Origin: Hyphomicrobium sp. MC1 | GTDB lineage: Bacteria > Pseudomonadota > Alphaproteobacteria > Rhizobiales > Hyphomicrobiaceae | Assembly: GCF_000253295.1 (NCBI RefSeq) | Contig: NC_015717.1 | Span: 4,676,001 to 4,740,000, forward strand | Length of the DNA stretch: 64,000 nucleotides | Reading direction: 5' to 3' | Translations under genes and position numbers: made by a program | Notes under the pieces: model-generated | The model's input: only the letters and a program-made list of their open reading frames with translations | Told to the model about the DNA's origin: nothing | Database searches by the model: none | Shown: one piece after another, positions 43,095 through 52,935 of the stretch | How positions within the stretch are numbered: position 1 is the first letter of the stretch | Layout of the letters: each line of letters starts with the position of its first letter

Positions 43095-44102
43095 ATGAGG
43101 CAAGGTCAACAGAACCGTCGCGGTCGCGGACGAAACAACAACAATAATAATAACCGCAAATCGCAAAATCCTCTGATGCGCAGCTTCGAGAGTTCGGGGC
43201 CCGACGTGAAGATTCGCGGTACGCCCTCGCATATCGCCGAGAAGTACATCAGCCTGGCGCGCGATGCGCTGTCGTCGGGCGATCCGGTGCTCGCTGAGAA
43301 CTATCTCCAGCACGCCGAGCATTATAATCGCATCATCCTGGGCTATCGCGAGCAGATGGCGCAGCAGGGCGGCGTGGACCCGATGGGGAACGGCGCCGCG
43401 CGGACGCATTCGCTTGCCGGGCCTGAAGGCGCCGACAGCGACGAGTTCGGCGATGAGGATGGTGACGAGTTCGGCGGGGGCCAACAGCAGGCTATCGCCG
43501 GTCAGGGTAACCAGCCGGACGTGCAGCCGCCTTTCCCGCAGCAGCAGCGCAATTTCGATAATCAAAACCGTTACGACAATCGCCAGCCGCGCCACGAGCG
43601 GTTCAACAACAATCGCCATGATCGTGGTGATCGCGGCGATCGGCAGGATTTCCGGGGCGACCGCGGTGACCGGTACGAACAGCGCAACGGCCAAGGCGGC
43701 GAGGGTCGCTTCCGTGAGGATCGGCGCCCACAGCACAACGGCAACGGAGACTCGCATCAGGGTGAAGGCGGTTTCCGCCGTCGCGAGCGCTATCAGGCCC
43801 CGAGTGGGGCTCCGAACGGCGCCGAGCGCGAGCCCGCGAACGGCGGAAGTTTCCAGCCGTCGGTCGCGACGTCTTCTCCGGCACCGGCTCCGGCTGCCGA
43901 ACGTGAACGTCCCGAGCGGTCAGAGCGGTCTGAACGCCCTGAGCGTTCCGAGCGTCCGGAACGTTCAGCGCCGCAAGCTGCGGCTTCGATCGACCAGCAG
44001 GAGCAGCCCGCCTTCCTGCGCCGCCCGGTTCGCCGGCCGCGTCGCGAAGAGCCGGCCGAAGCTCCGGCCGTGCCGCCAGCCGCAAACGAAGACAGCGAAT
44101 AA
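43095..44102 (+). CDS. DUF4167 protein, RNA-binding-like, disordered
   Basis: A 335-residue protein. The N terminus is basic and Asn-rich (MRQGQQNRRGRGRNNNNNNN), followed by the conserved DUF4167 core at about 22-90 (SFESSGPDVKIRGTPSHIAE and KYISLARDALSSGDPVLAEN) with tetratricopeptide-like helices. The remainder is a long Arg/Gly/Asn/Asp-rich and Glu/Arg/Ser/Pro-repeat tail (ERSERSERPERSERPERS), probably disordered. The RGG-like composition suggests RNA binding (inference). ATG 43095 follows CGGGAG; the upstream in-frame codon at 43050 is not favoured. Position after prmC is conserved in Hyphomicrobiales. Confidence 0.88.
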   Translation: MRQGQQNRRGRGRNNNNNNNRKSQNPLMRSFESSGPDVKIRGTPSHIAEKYISLARDALSSGDPVLAENYLQHAEHYNRIILGYREQMAQQGGVDPMGNGAARTHSLAGPEGADSDEFGDEDGDEFGGGQQQAIAGQGNQPDVQPPFPQQQRNFDNQNRYDNRQPRHERFNNNRHDRGDRGDRQDFRGDRGDRYEQRNGQGGEGRFREDRRPQHNGNGDSHQGEGGFRRRERYQAPSGAPNGAEREPANGGSFQPSVATSSPAPAPAAERERPERSERSERPERSERPERSAPQAAASIDQQEQPAFLRRPVRRPRREEPAEAPAVPPAANEDSE

Positions 44103-44113
44103 AGCGAATTAGA

Positions 44114-44143
44114 AAAGAGCCTCGATTTCGGGGCTCTTTTTTG
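44114..44143 (+). terminator. Intrinsic terminator of the DUF4167 gene
   Basis: Arms AAAAGAGCC (44114-44122) and GGCTCTTTT (44133-44141) followed by a T-run and TGTTTG. The T-rich tail resembles the spacers between the repeat units that follow. Confidence 0.85.
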
Positions 44144-44147
44144 TTTG

Positions 44148-44298
44148 TCCCTGGCGACACCGCTTCGCGGAGCCGGCCGCCAGGAACGGCTCTTTTTTGT
44201 TGGCGCGAGCGACTCCCCTGCGTGGAGCCGGCCGCTCGCGCGAGGCTTTTAATTTGGTCCCCGGCGACTCTCGTTCCGAGAGCCGGCCGCCGGGGACG
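44148..44298 (+). repeat. Array A: three two-stem palindromic repeats
   Basis: Units at 44148-44188, 44204-44242 and 44258-44298. Each has an outer stem of 9-10 bp ending in CG, one unpaired A, an inner hairpin with a 3-nt loop (mostly TTC), then CCGGC, then the closing outer arm. Outer arms differ between units (GTCCCTGGCG with one mismatch; GCGCGAGCG; GTCCCCGGCG), but pairing is kept. T-rich spacers (for example GGCTCTTTTTTGTTG) separate the units. The array lies between convergent genes. Same family as the units at 48915-48957 and 52936-53140. Confidence 0.85.
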
Positions 44299-44369
44299 AG
44301 CCTGTTCCCACGCGGCCTGCGCCGGGCGGGCTCTTCTTCGACATTCGCGCAATTCGCTTGCAATCGCTC

Positions 44370-45293
44370 TCAGGCAGCCGTGCTTGCGCGCTGTGCCAGC
44401 ACGTGAACGCGTTCGAAGATCGCGATCATGTAGCGGCTCGCGGGGCAGTAGGACCAATGCTTGCTTGCGAACTCAAATCCAGCGGGACTGTCCGGCCGCA
44501 GCGCCTGGCGCGTTTTCAGCAGAACGAGGGCGTTCGCCGGAACTTCTTCTGAAATGCCTGCAAATCTCAGCGGCGTTTTGTTTTGCCGCGTGAGCATCGC
44601 TGGCGCGGTGCGCACCTTCCTCCAATCGAAGGGCGCTCCGGTCGCCGTTCTGGTTAGGCGCACAGCGAAGGACGCACGAAGATTTTCGAGAATGATTTCG
44701 GAATTGGCGAGGGTGATGCCGACGGCATGCAGGCCGTAATCGTCACCGCCTGTCATCCTCAGAATTTCTTGCTCAGCACGGCGGTCAACACCGAGGAGGC
44801 GACTTAGCAGTCCTTTCCAACTCTGGCGGGCGAACTTCAGTCGTTGGTATTGCTCGAACAAGTCGCCAAACTTTGCCGCCTCGAACGGGATGGGCGTTTC
44901 CCTGCCATCGGCCGCAAGGAAGGGATAGGCCGTCGCGTAGGTCAAGGCGGCGAGGGCGGCGTCGCGGTTCGTACCGTTCGCGACATAGGCCGCCATGGTG
45001 GCAAGCGCGTCGTTGGACCAAGGCGCCTGCTGGGCAAGCGCATCCAGGCGCTTTGCAGCGGCAGCTTGTGCTGCTGCCCGTTCGCCATCGCCGCGCGGCC
45101 GGAACGATAGCAGGGCTTGCCCGTCTCGAAATAGAGCATGGCGCAACGTCGAGAGCAGCAGGCGATTGAGCGGCGGGCCGGCGGGGCGATAGGTACGATC
45201 GAGCTCGGGATGATCGAGAAGCGCGTCGATCTCATCGTCGTCTTCGACGATCACGATGGACGCCAAGCCTGCGAAGCGGACGTAACGCGCCAT
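44370..45293 (-). CDS. Hypothetical protein, no recognised family
   Basis: A 307-residue protein starting MARYVRFAGLASIVIVEDDD. It has no signal peptide or membrane helix. Helical alanine-rich segments (about 75-120) follow a short beta-like N-terminal part. Landmarks near the end are NKTPLRFAGISEEVPANALV and KHWSYCPASRYMIAIFERVH. Base composition resembles that of its neighbours. It lies 54 nt upstream on the map of the MOSC gene, on the same strand and downstream of it in transcription. Function unknown. Confidence 0.7.
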   Translation of the reverse strand: MARYVRFAGLASIVIVEDDDEIDALLDHPELDRTYRPAGPPLNRLLLSTLRHALFRDGQALLSFRPRGDGERAAAQAAAAKRLDALAQQAPWSNDALATMAAYVANGTNRDAALAALTYATAYPFLAADGRETPIPFEAAKFGDLFEQYQRLKFARQSWKGLLSRLLGVDRRAEQEILRMTGGDDYGLHAVGITLANSEIILENLRASFAVRLTRTATGAPFDWRKVRTAPAMLTRQNKTPLRFAGISEEVPANALVLLKTRQALRPDSPAGFEFASKHWSYCPASRYMIAIFERVHVLAQRASTAA

Positions 45294-45347
45294 CGTTCGA
45301 TCCCTGCCATGCGCCGGAGAGCAGCTTACGGTGGGTCCGTCTTTCGC

Positions 45348-46121
45348 TCAATCGGTGACTTCGAGGGTGTCGCCGACGTGGAGCCGGCCGCCGTCGACGA
45401 TGCGGGCGTAGACGCCGAAATCCGTGTGCCCCAGGGTCTTAGACAGGAACGACGGGATCTTCATGTCACGTTCGCCCGTCTCTGGGTCGACGTTGGTCGC
45501 CGCGCAGCGCTCGGTGCGCTTGAAGACTTCGAGGGTGATGCCGCCGGTCCGCAACTTTTTGCCGACGAGGTCCAGTTCCTGCCAGGGTTCCAAGCCGTCG
45601 AGCACGAGGTTCGGGCGGAAGCGCCGGGCATCGACGGGCGCGCCGAGCATGCCTTCGAGTGCGGTTAAACTCTGGCGGTTGACGAGGTGGACGCATTTGG
45701 GTGCGACGTCGGAAAAGCTGTGTCCTGGGCTGACAACGACGCGGGGACGTCCACGTAAACCCGAGGTTACGATGCGGGCGATGGCGTCTTCGATAGCGGT
45801 GCGGCCCGCTTCGGTTCGCAGGTCCCCACGGGCGATCTCGGCGCCGCCCTTCGAGATGACGAGGGTCTCGGTGCTGTCGTCGAATAAGGAACGGACGGTC
45901 GCCAGCTCCTCGTTCCGCATCAGCATGACGAAGTGAATTTTCTGCAGGTGCTGGGGGTTTGCCGGGTCGAAGGGGCCGGGACCGTTCTCGATGGCGTAGG
46001 CCCGGTCGAAGGGCAGGGTCTGCATCGGGCGCAATTCCACGCTTTCGAGCGGTTCCGGCGTCAAACCTTTAACCGGATAGCGGTAAAGGGCTTCGATCGT
46101 AGCGGTCCCGGAAGTGGCCAT
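45348..46121 (-). CDS. MOSC-domain protein (YcbX-type)
   Basis: A 257-residue protein. N-terminal MOSC_N barrel IEALYRYPVKGLTPEPLESV (about 9-28), C-terminal MOSC domain from about 125 with RFRPNLVLDG and the conserved Cys in RTERCAATNVDPETGERD (about 204-221), the residue that binds molybdenum cofactor or carries sulfur. Such proteins handle molybdenum-cofactor sulfuration or reduce N-hydroxylated compounds (as YcbX). The iron-sulfur extension of some YcbX proteins is absent. Confidence 0.9.
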   Translation of the reverse strand: MATSGTATIEALYRYPVKGLTPEPLESVELRPMQTLPFDRAYAIENGPGPFDPANPQHLQKIHFVMLMRNEELATVRSLFDDSTETLVISKGGAEIARGDLRTEAGRTAIEDAIARIVTSGLRGRPRVVVSPGHSFSDVAPKCVHLVNRQSLTALEGMLGAPVDARRFRPNLVLDGLEPWQELDLVGKKLRTGGITLEVFKRTERCAATNVDPETGERDMKIPSFLSKTLGHTDFGVYARIVDGGRLHVGDTLEVTD

Positions 46122-46135
46122 GTCGCGCGTATCCC

Positions 46136-46264
46136 TCAGATTTTGTCGGCGATGCCTCTTTTTCGGGCGGCGCCCGATCCTATATCCGAAGCATCGTACG
46201 GGTGCGCGGGGATGCCGGCCATCGGGTCTTTGGCCGCGCTTGGATGATAAAAATCAATTCGCAT
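46136..46264 (-). CDS. Possible small protein upstream of the MOSC gene
   Basis: A 42-codon frame beginning MRIDFYHPSAAKDPMAGIPA, ending 14 nt before the MOSC start, so the two could form an operon. It has a weak GGAAAG ribosome site and no recognised family. Support is the operon-like spacing and balanced composition only. Confidence 0.3.
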   Translation of the reverse strand: MRIDFYHPSAAKDPMAGIPAHPYDASDIGSGAARKRGIADKI

Positions 46265-46316
46265 GGCATTCTTTCCGGGCCTTAAGGACGGTGAGGAATG
46301 TGCTGGAGGACGCGAC

Positions 46317-48908
<2,592 letters not shown>

Positions 48909-48914
48909 TTAAAT

Positions 48915-48957
48915 GCGCTCCCGGCCGGCCGGCTCTACGAAGCAGGGTCGGGAGCGC
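48915..48957 (-). repeat. Single two-stem palindromic repeat after clpB
   Basis: Same family as arrays A and B but in minus orientation. Outer arms GCGCTCCCG / CGGGAGCGC pair over 9 bp. The inner hairpin has a TTC loop and one G-T pair. The CCGGC strand is followed by an extra CGGC before the closing arm. It starts 6 nt after the clpB stop, where a terminator would be expected, between convergent clpB and SDR genes. Confidence 0.75.
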
Positions 48958-49034
48958 GCATTAAAATTTACTCGGGCGACTGGGTTTGGGCTTCGCGATT
49001 CAACGTTTGTGCGGGGATGTCGCTGCCGTCGGCA

Positions 49035-49862
49035 TTATGCCGACGCGCGCTTGATCAAAGCGTCGAACATCCTGTCGCTGAGCCAGCGGCGCATGAACAG
49101 GATCGGCTTGGCGCCAAAACCGACTGCATAGCGCGTCCGAGGCTTGGTCGCTGTCGCAGCCTGAACGATGGCTTTTGCAATCACCGAAGGCGGCGATAGC
49201 CGGTTGCCCTGATACGTCTTGAGCATGCCGTCGGCGGTCTTATTGGCATCGCTGGCGTAGGCGCCGCTGCCAGATGTCTCGCGCAAATGATTGGCGGCAA
49301 TAATGCCCCAGTCGGTCTTAATGCCACCGGGCTCGATCACGATGACATCGATACCAAAACGCTGGACTTCGAGGCGCAGGCAATCCGAAAGGCCCTCGAC
49401 CGCAAATTTCGTTGCGTGGTACCAGCCGCCGAACGGCGTATGGATTTTACCGCCTATCGACGAGATACTAATGATCCGACCAAAGTTGTGGGCACGCATC
49501 AGTGGAAGCACTGCTTGCGTCAGGCGTGCGAGGCCGAACACATTAACCTCGAACTGGGACCTTGCTTCGCTAAGCGGCACGTTCTCGATGGCTCCGTAGG
49601 AGCCGTAGCCGGCGTTGTTGATCAGAACGTCGATCCGGCCTTCCCGATCTGCTATCGTTTTGACGCAATCCAGAATCGATTTTTCGTCGGTTACATCGAG
49701 CGAAATGATGTGAATGCCGTCATTTTCCAGCTCTCGCATCCGGTCAACACGCCGTGCCGCGCCGTAGACGGTGAACCCGGACGACCTCAGGCTACGCGCA
49801 GCTTCCATGCCAATGCCAGATGAAGCACCTGTAACGAGCGCAACTTTCAACTTTGACGACAT
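49035..49862 (-). CDS. Short-chain dehydrogenase/reductase
   Basis: A 275-residue classical SDR. TGASSGIGMEAA (about 11-22) binds the cofactor, NNAGYGSYG (about 85) is the structural motif, and Ser, Tyr and Lys lie in SISSIGGKIHTPFGGWYHATK (Tyr about 152). The longer C-terminal region (about 190-270) resembles the retinol/steroid-type SDR branch. Divergent from the TetR gene, whose product probably represses it. Confidence 0.9.
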   Translation of the reverse strand: MSSKLKVALVTGASSGIGMEAARSLRSSGFTVYGAARRVDRMRELENDGIHIISLDVTDEKSILDCVKTIADREGRIDVLINNAGYGSYGAIENVPLSEARSQFEVNVFGLARLTQAVLPLMRAHNFGRIISISSIGGKIHTPFGGWYHATKFAVEGLSDCLRLEVQRFGIDVIVIEPGGIKTDWGIIAANHLRETSGSGAYASDANKTADGMLKTYQGNRLSPPSVIAKAIVQAATATKPRTRYAVGFGAKPILFMRRWLSDRMFDALIKRASA

Positions 49863-49929
49863 TACCAGTTGCTCCTGATTGGAGAGGGATGCACTACCAC
49901 TTGACGCCGAAGCGACGATGTAATCGACT

Positions 49930-49971
49930 GTTTACAAGTCTCCAAACAACAAGTCAACGGGTGTTTACTTG
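49930..49971. promoter_or_regulatory. Candidate TetR operator region
   Basis: Between the divergent SDR and TetR genes, TGTTTAC occurs twice in the same orientation (49930-49936 followed by AAG, 49962-49968 followed by TTG), with ACTTGT/ACTTG elements nearby on the other strand. This spacing between divergent starts suits binding by the adjacent TetR protein. Sites are predicted by pattern only. Confidence 0.4.
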
Positions 49972-50541
49972 AGCAGCAAATCCAAGCGCCCTCGCGATGC
50001 CTCAGCCACGCGCGAGGCTATACTGGCGGCCGCACAGCGTGTGTTCACCGAAAAAGGATTCGACGGCGCGGGTCTGCGCGAAATCGCCACCGAAGCAGGT
50101 GTCAACGCCGCGCTCGTCAACCGCTACTTTACATCGAAAGAGGGTTTGTTTGCCGAGGCGGTGATACCCTACATGAATCTCGACAGCCTGCTCGAGGGAG
50201 ATTGCGCGACGTTCGGCAAGCGTGCCGCGACATACTTTTGTACGAAAAGCTATGACGGGCAGCACTTCGATCCGACGCTCGCTTTTTTGCGTTCGATGGG
50301 AAGCCCGGACGTCGCGCCTTTATTACGCGTCGCAGCCGATACGGCCGTCATCGCGAAGATCGCGCGTTGGTTGGGAGGGCGCAACTCGAAGCAGCGTGCT
50401 GCGCTCATTGCCGCTCAGCTTATCGGTCTCGATCTGATGCGGCGCGTGCTTCAAACTGAGGCCCTAAGTCAAGCACACCAGGCCAAGGCGATCCTTTACG
50501 CGACGAACTCACTGCAGGCGTTGGTCGACGACGAAATCTGA
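49969..50541 (+). CDS. TetR/AcrR-family transcriptional regulator
   Basis: A 190-residue regulator. The N-terminal DNA-binding domain (about 12-58) has ATREAILAAAQRVFTEKGFD and then REIATEAGVNAALVNRYFTSKEG, a textbook TetR helix-turn-helix. The C-terminal ligand domain is variable. The start is TTG; the second TGTTTAC element overlaps it, consistent with autoregulation. It probably controls the divergent SDR gene. Confidence 0.92.
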   Translation: MSSKSKRPRDASATREAILAAAQRVFTEKGFDGAGLREIATEAGVNAALVNRYFTSKEGLFAEAVIPYMNLDSLLEGDCATFGKRAATYFCTKSYDGQHFDPTLAFLRSMGSPDVAPLLRVAADTAVIAKIARWLGGRNSKQRAALIAAQLIGLDLMRRVLQTEALSQAHQAKAILYATNSLQALVDDEI

Positions 50542-50590
50542 ATAATTCCGGATCGAATGGCCGTGATGATGCGGACCTGAAGTAGATAAC

Positions 50591-50686
50591 AAAACTTATC
50601 CGCGCTCTCGAAACCTCCCGCATACTTCCTCGCATCTTCTCACGAAGGACAAAGGGCATGAGCTCGTGCCGCGAGACGTGAGTGGG
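50591..50686 (+). repeat. Direct repeat R1, copy 1
   Basis: 96 nt identical to 52541-52636 at all but 4 positions, the last 60 nt without differences. Begins AAAACTTATC and ends in GAGACGTGAGTGGG. Minus-strand frames in both copies read KMRGSMREVSR, a coding shadow. Similar elements are common between genes in Hyphomicrobiales (from memory, not searched). Confidence 0.9.
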
Positions 50687-50879
50687 GAGGGCTTTGATGC
50701 GCACATTCTTCGTTGCATGATGAGACTTGTGGAGATTGTCGACGCTTCGCTGCAGTCGCCAAAAGCTGAAGCTAACGTGGTCAGCGCGGTGTCGCGATTT
50801 ATATGACGTGCTCGCCTTAGTCACAAAATTGTATGACGCTCTCATAGGAATTTCGAACGCGTCACGCGGTCGGTTACTC

Positions 50880-50939
50880 ACAGATTTGTATGGTTGAAAG
50901 CGGCCGCTAAGCCGAGCAACGTGAATCATACAAAGCTGT
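50880..50939. repeat. Long imperfect inverted repeat (hairpin)
   Basis: ACAGATTTGTATGGTT (50880-50895) pairs with AATCATACAAAGCTGT (50924-50939), 14 of 16 positions. The 28-nt loop holds an inner CGGC/GCCG pair. Function unknown; it lies 163 nt upstream of the small gene at 51103. Confidence 0.65.
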
Positions 50940-51102
50940 AACCGGCCGAGTGAAATCGAGCTGCGCTTTTCACTTCGCGCATAAGAGAAAACTAACCGCG
51001 GCGAAATATGTTGAGTCTGTTCCTGCCAAGCGAATGTTTGAAGCGTGCTTTGCCGGGCGGTGCTCAATCTCGCGACAACATATTTTCGAGGAAGCAAAAA
51101 TC

Positions 51103-51324
51103 GTGAACATCACTTCAGTCAACTCAACGGCCGCAAACTCTCTACAAAAAACATCTCCGGCGCAGTCTAAAAATACACGCGCCGCAGACGGCGACTACCT
51201 GACGAAGGGGCCAGACCGTTCAAGCGTCAAAGACGCTGACGGAGATTATAAGCCGTCCACTACTGCTAGTCGTGCGTCTAGCTCTGTGCAGCAGGCGTTG
51301 ACCGATCTCGCAACGCGCGGCTGA
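51103..51324 (+). CDS. Small Ser/Thr-rich protein with ADGDY repeats
   Basis: A 73-residue protein, GTG start with GAGGAAG 8 nt upstream. The core contains two copies of ADGDY, as RAADGDYLTKGPDRSS and VKDADGDYKPS, about 21 residues apart. The C-terminal stretch SRASSSVQQALTDLATRG is helical. There is no signal peptide. I recall similar small proteins in other Hyphomicrobiales but know no function. A hairpin terminator follows. Confidence 0.6.
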   Translation: MNITSVNSTAANSLQKTSPAQSKNTRAADGDYLTKGPDRSSVKDADGDYKPSTTASRASSSVQQALTDLATRG

Positions 51325-51349
51325 TTCAGCGTTTAATCTGAAATAAGAA

Positions 51350-51383
51350 GAAGCAGCCGACGTATGTTCAAGACGGCTGCTTC
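51350..51383 (+). terminator. Hairpin after the ADGDY gene
   Basis: Perfect 10-bp arms GAAGCAGCCG / CGGCTGCTTC around a 14-nt loop, 25 nt after the stop codon. No T-run follows. Confidence 0.55.
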
Positions 51384-51418
51384 GCCACGCTCGGCTAGGA
51401 ACTTAGGTCTTTGTCTGG

Positions 51419-51503
51419 TGTCATCCTCGGCTTTATGCCGAGGATCTATCTTGCTGCTCCGACCGCTGATCGATGGATACTCGGGACAAGCCCGAGGATG
51501 ACA
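51419..51503. repeat. 85-nt palindromic intergenic element
   Basis: Ends are a perfect 12-bp inverted repeat, TGTCATCCTCGG and CCGAGGATGACA, each followed inward by a second small stem. This is the layout of a dispersed palindrome common in alphaproteobacterial genomes (from memory). It overlaps the 3' end of the DUF1289 gene. Confidence 0.75.
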
Positions 51504-51780
51504 TTCCGTCGTTCAGATCATTGGAGGGCGGCGATGGGAGCCGGTCGAGCGGACACGCGATGCCTTTCTTTGTGCAGCGGCGACGATAGGCGCGTTCCCA
51601 ATTGGTCTTGAGACCGATCTCGATCTGTCTCAGGCGCAAAGCTTCTATGAACGCGAGCTTCGCCTTTCGACCGTCGAGACGCTTGAATTTCTTTCTCTGC
51701 TTCTTGGTCATGCCGCAGCCGATGCAATGTCCGGCGTGCTTGAATTTGCAAACATCGATGCAGGGAGAGAGAGCTTTCAT
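51433..51780 (-). CDS. DUF1289 protein, cysteine-cluster
   Basis: A 115-residue protein. SPCIDVCKFKHAGHCIGCGMTKKQ (here given by its parts SPCIDVC, GHCIGCG) forms the four-cysteine cluster typical of DUF1289, positions about 5-24, thought to bind metal or an Fe-S cluster. Residues about 93-115 are encoded inside the palindromic element at 51419-51503, including the stop codon, so the gene's 3' end has been replaced or extended by the repeat. The start has no strong ribosome site. Confidence 0.8.
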   Translation of the reverse strand: MKALSPCIDVCKFKHAGHCIGCGMTKKQRKKFKRLDGRKAKLAFIEALRLRQIEIGLKTNWERAYRRRCTKKGIACPLDRLPSPPSNDLNDGMSSSGLSRVSIDQRSEQQDRSSA

Positions 51781-52101
51781 ATCGGTCGACGTTGGATCGC
51801 TTTCGGCGGCATCGCGCGCCGCCCAGAATTAAGGCGCGGGGAAACTATCATGACATGTAGTTTTTGTTCGGCGACTTTCAAACCTATCCTCTTGTGCGCG
51901 AGAAAGAGCCTGCCGCTGCTGTAGTGGTCGCGTCGGATAAATTCCTTCAGCATCTCGCATGTTTTTGGCTAGGCTGGATCCCGGCCTGCGCCGGGATGGC
52001 GGATTAGAGAGTGCGGTTTTAACGGCGATAGAAATCGCTGCCGCGCGGAGAAATCGGTAAGCCGCGGGTCTCTGCCTGCGCGCGACAAGCACACAACCTA
52101 C
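51781..52101. other. 321-nt gap with hairpin and repeat R2
   Basis: No gene seen. Contains the perfect hairpin ATCCCGGC-CTGC-GCCGGGAT at 51978-51997, a common intergenic palindrome core in the order, and copy 1 of repeat R2 at 52042-52092. Confidence 0.5.
52042..52092 (+). repeat. Direct repeat R2, copy 1
   Basis: 51 nt from CGCGCGGAG to CGACAAGCAC, matching 52652-52704 apart from one substitution and two single-base indels. It overlaps the region right after the NTF2-like gene stop. Confidence 0.8.
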
Positions 52102-52482
52102 CTAAACTTCCATCCTCTCCACCCACTTCGCACGGCCGGGCCAGGGCGGGAAGGGATCACCGAAGTATTGCGTCTCGCGGAAGACTTTTCCGTCTCTGAA
52201 TTCCATGATGCTGACGACGTAGGACGGCTTGCCGCCATAGCTGATGACGTACTCGGTCGTCCAAAGATCGCCGTGCCCGATCACACGCCGTATGGTGAAG
52301 TGCTTGTTGGGCAGCAGTCCGCGTGTCGTGCGGATGGCGAGGCGCCCTCGGATTCGCTCGCCGGACTGTGGGTATTCCAGCACGACGTCATCGTGATAGA
52401 TCTCGTCCTCGGCGTCGTCATCACCAGCCTCGGACGCGGCCCAGTGCCGGTCGAGCGCAGTTCGGATTTCTGGATCGCCCAT
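52102..52482 (-). CDS. NTF2-like (SnoaL-type) protein
   Basis: A 126-residue single-domain protein with the cone-shaped NTF2 fold pattern: a helical N terminus (IRTALDRHWAASEAGDDDA), DDVVLEYPQSGERIRGR (about 30-46), and the C-terminal strands SYVVSIMEFRDGKVFRETQY (about 86-105). FRDGKV is typical of the SnoaL-like group. These bind small hydrophobic ligands or act as isomerases and hydrolases; function here unknown. It stands alone between repeat-rich spacers. Confidence 0.82.
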   Translation of the reverse strand: MGDPEIRTALDRHWAASEAGDDDAEDEIYHDDVVLEYPQSGERIRGRLAIRTTRGLLPNKHFTIRRVIGHGDLWTTEYVISYGGKPSYVVSIMEFRDGKVFRETQYFGDPFPPWPGRAKWVERMEV

Positions 52483-52540
52483 TTCGCTCTCCTGATTGTT
52501 CGGTAGTTTCAGCCTTTAACCTCACTCTACATCTCCGCAA

Positions 52541-52636
52541 AAAATTTATCCCCGTTCTCGAAACCTCCCGCATACTCCCTCGCATCTTCTCACGAAGGAC
52601 AAAGGGCATGAGCTCGTGCCGCGAGACGTGAGTGGG
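52541..52636 (+). repeat. Direct repeat R1, copy 2
   Basis: Matches 50591-50686 over the same 96-nt length with 4 substitutions, all in the first 40 nt. Located 59 nt upstream of the NTF2-like gene. Confidence 0.9.
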
Positions 52637-52651
52637 AAGAGCATGCGGGGT

Positions 52652-52704
52652 CGCGCGGAGAAATCGGTAAGCCGCGGGTTCTCTGTCTGCCGCGCGACAA
52701 GCAC
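52652..52704 (+). repeat. Direct repeat R2, copy 2
   Basis: 53 nt matching 52042-52092. Here R2 follows R1 by 15 nt; R1 copy 1 has no adjacent R2, so they are separable units. Confidence 0.8.
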
Positions 52705-52935
52705 GATCGGGTGCTCGGCGCGGTGAAACGCTTCTTGCATAAAAGGATGCGGGGCGGATGGCGGGTTCGACGACTCAGGGATCGCTCAGGAGCGATCCGC
52801 ACTCATACGAGAGGCTCCGGACATATGGGCCGGGGACGAGGCGGAGAGTTGGCATGCGCGGGGCGGCAATGGTCCGCATCCCTAATACAAAAATCAAATG
52901 AGCGAGGCCGTGCCGTCCCGCCTCTTTGTTGATTG

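Larger units (their letters stand above)
50542..51102 (+). other. 561-nt gene-free stretch with repeat copy and hairpin
   Basis: Holds one copy of a 96-nt direct repeat (50591-50686), a long hairpin (50880-50939), and the leader of the small gene at 51103. No other gene is supported. Confidence 0.6.

Noticed and set aside
44109..44363. Frames through array A (repeating GGRLxExESPG peptides)
   Set aside because: Peptide repetition is the translation of the palindromes, and frames run across a terminator; similar frames occur over array B.
50420..51097. 225-residue minus-strand frame over the 50.5-51.1 kb gap
   Set aside because: It spans repeat R1 and the hairpin, shares its KMRGSMREVSR segment with the other R1 copy, and has no domain.
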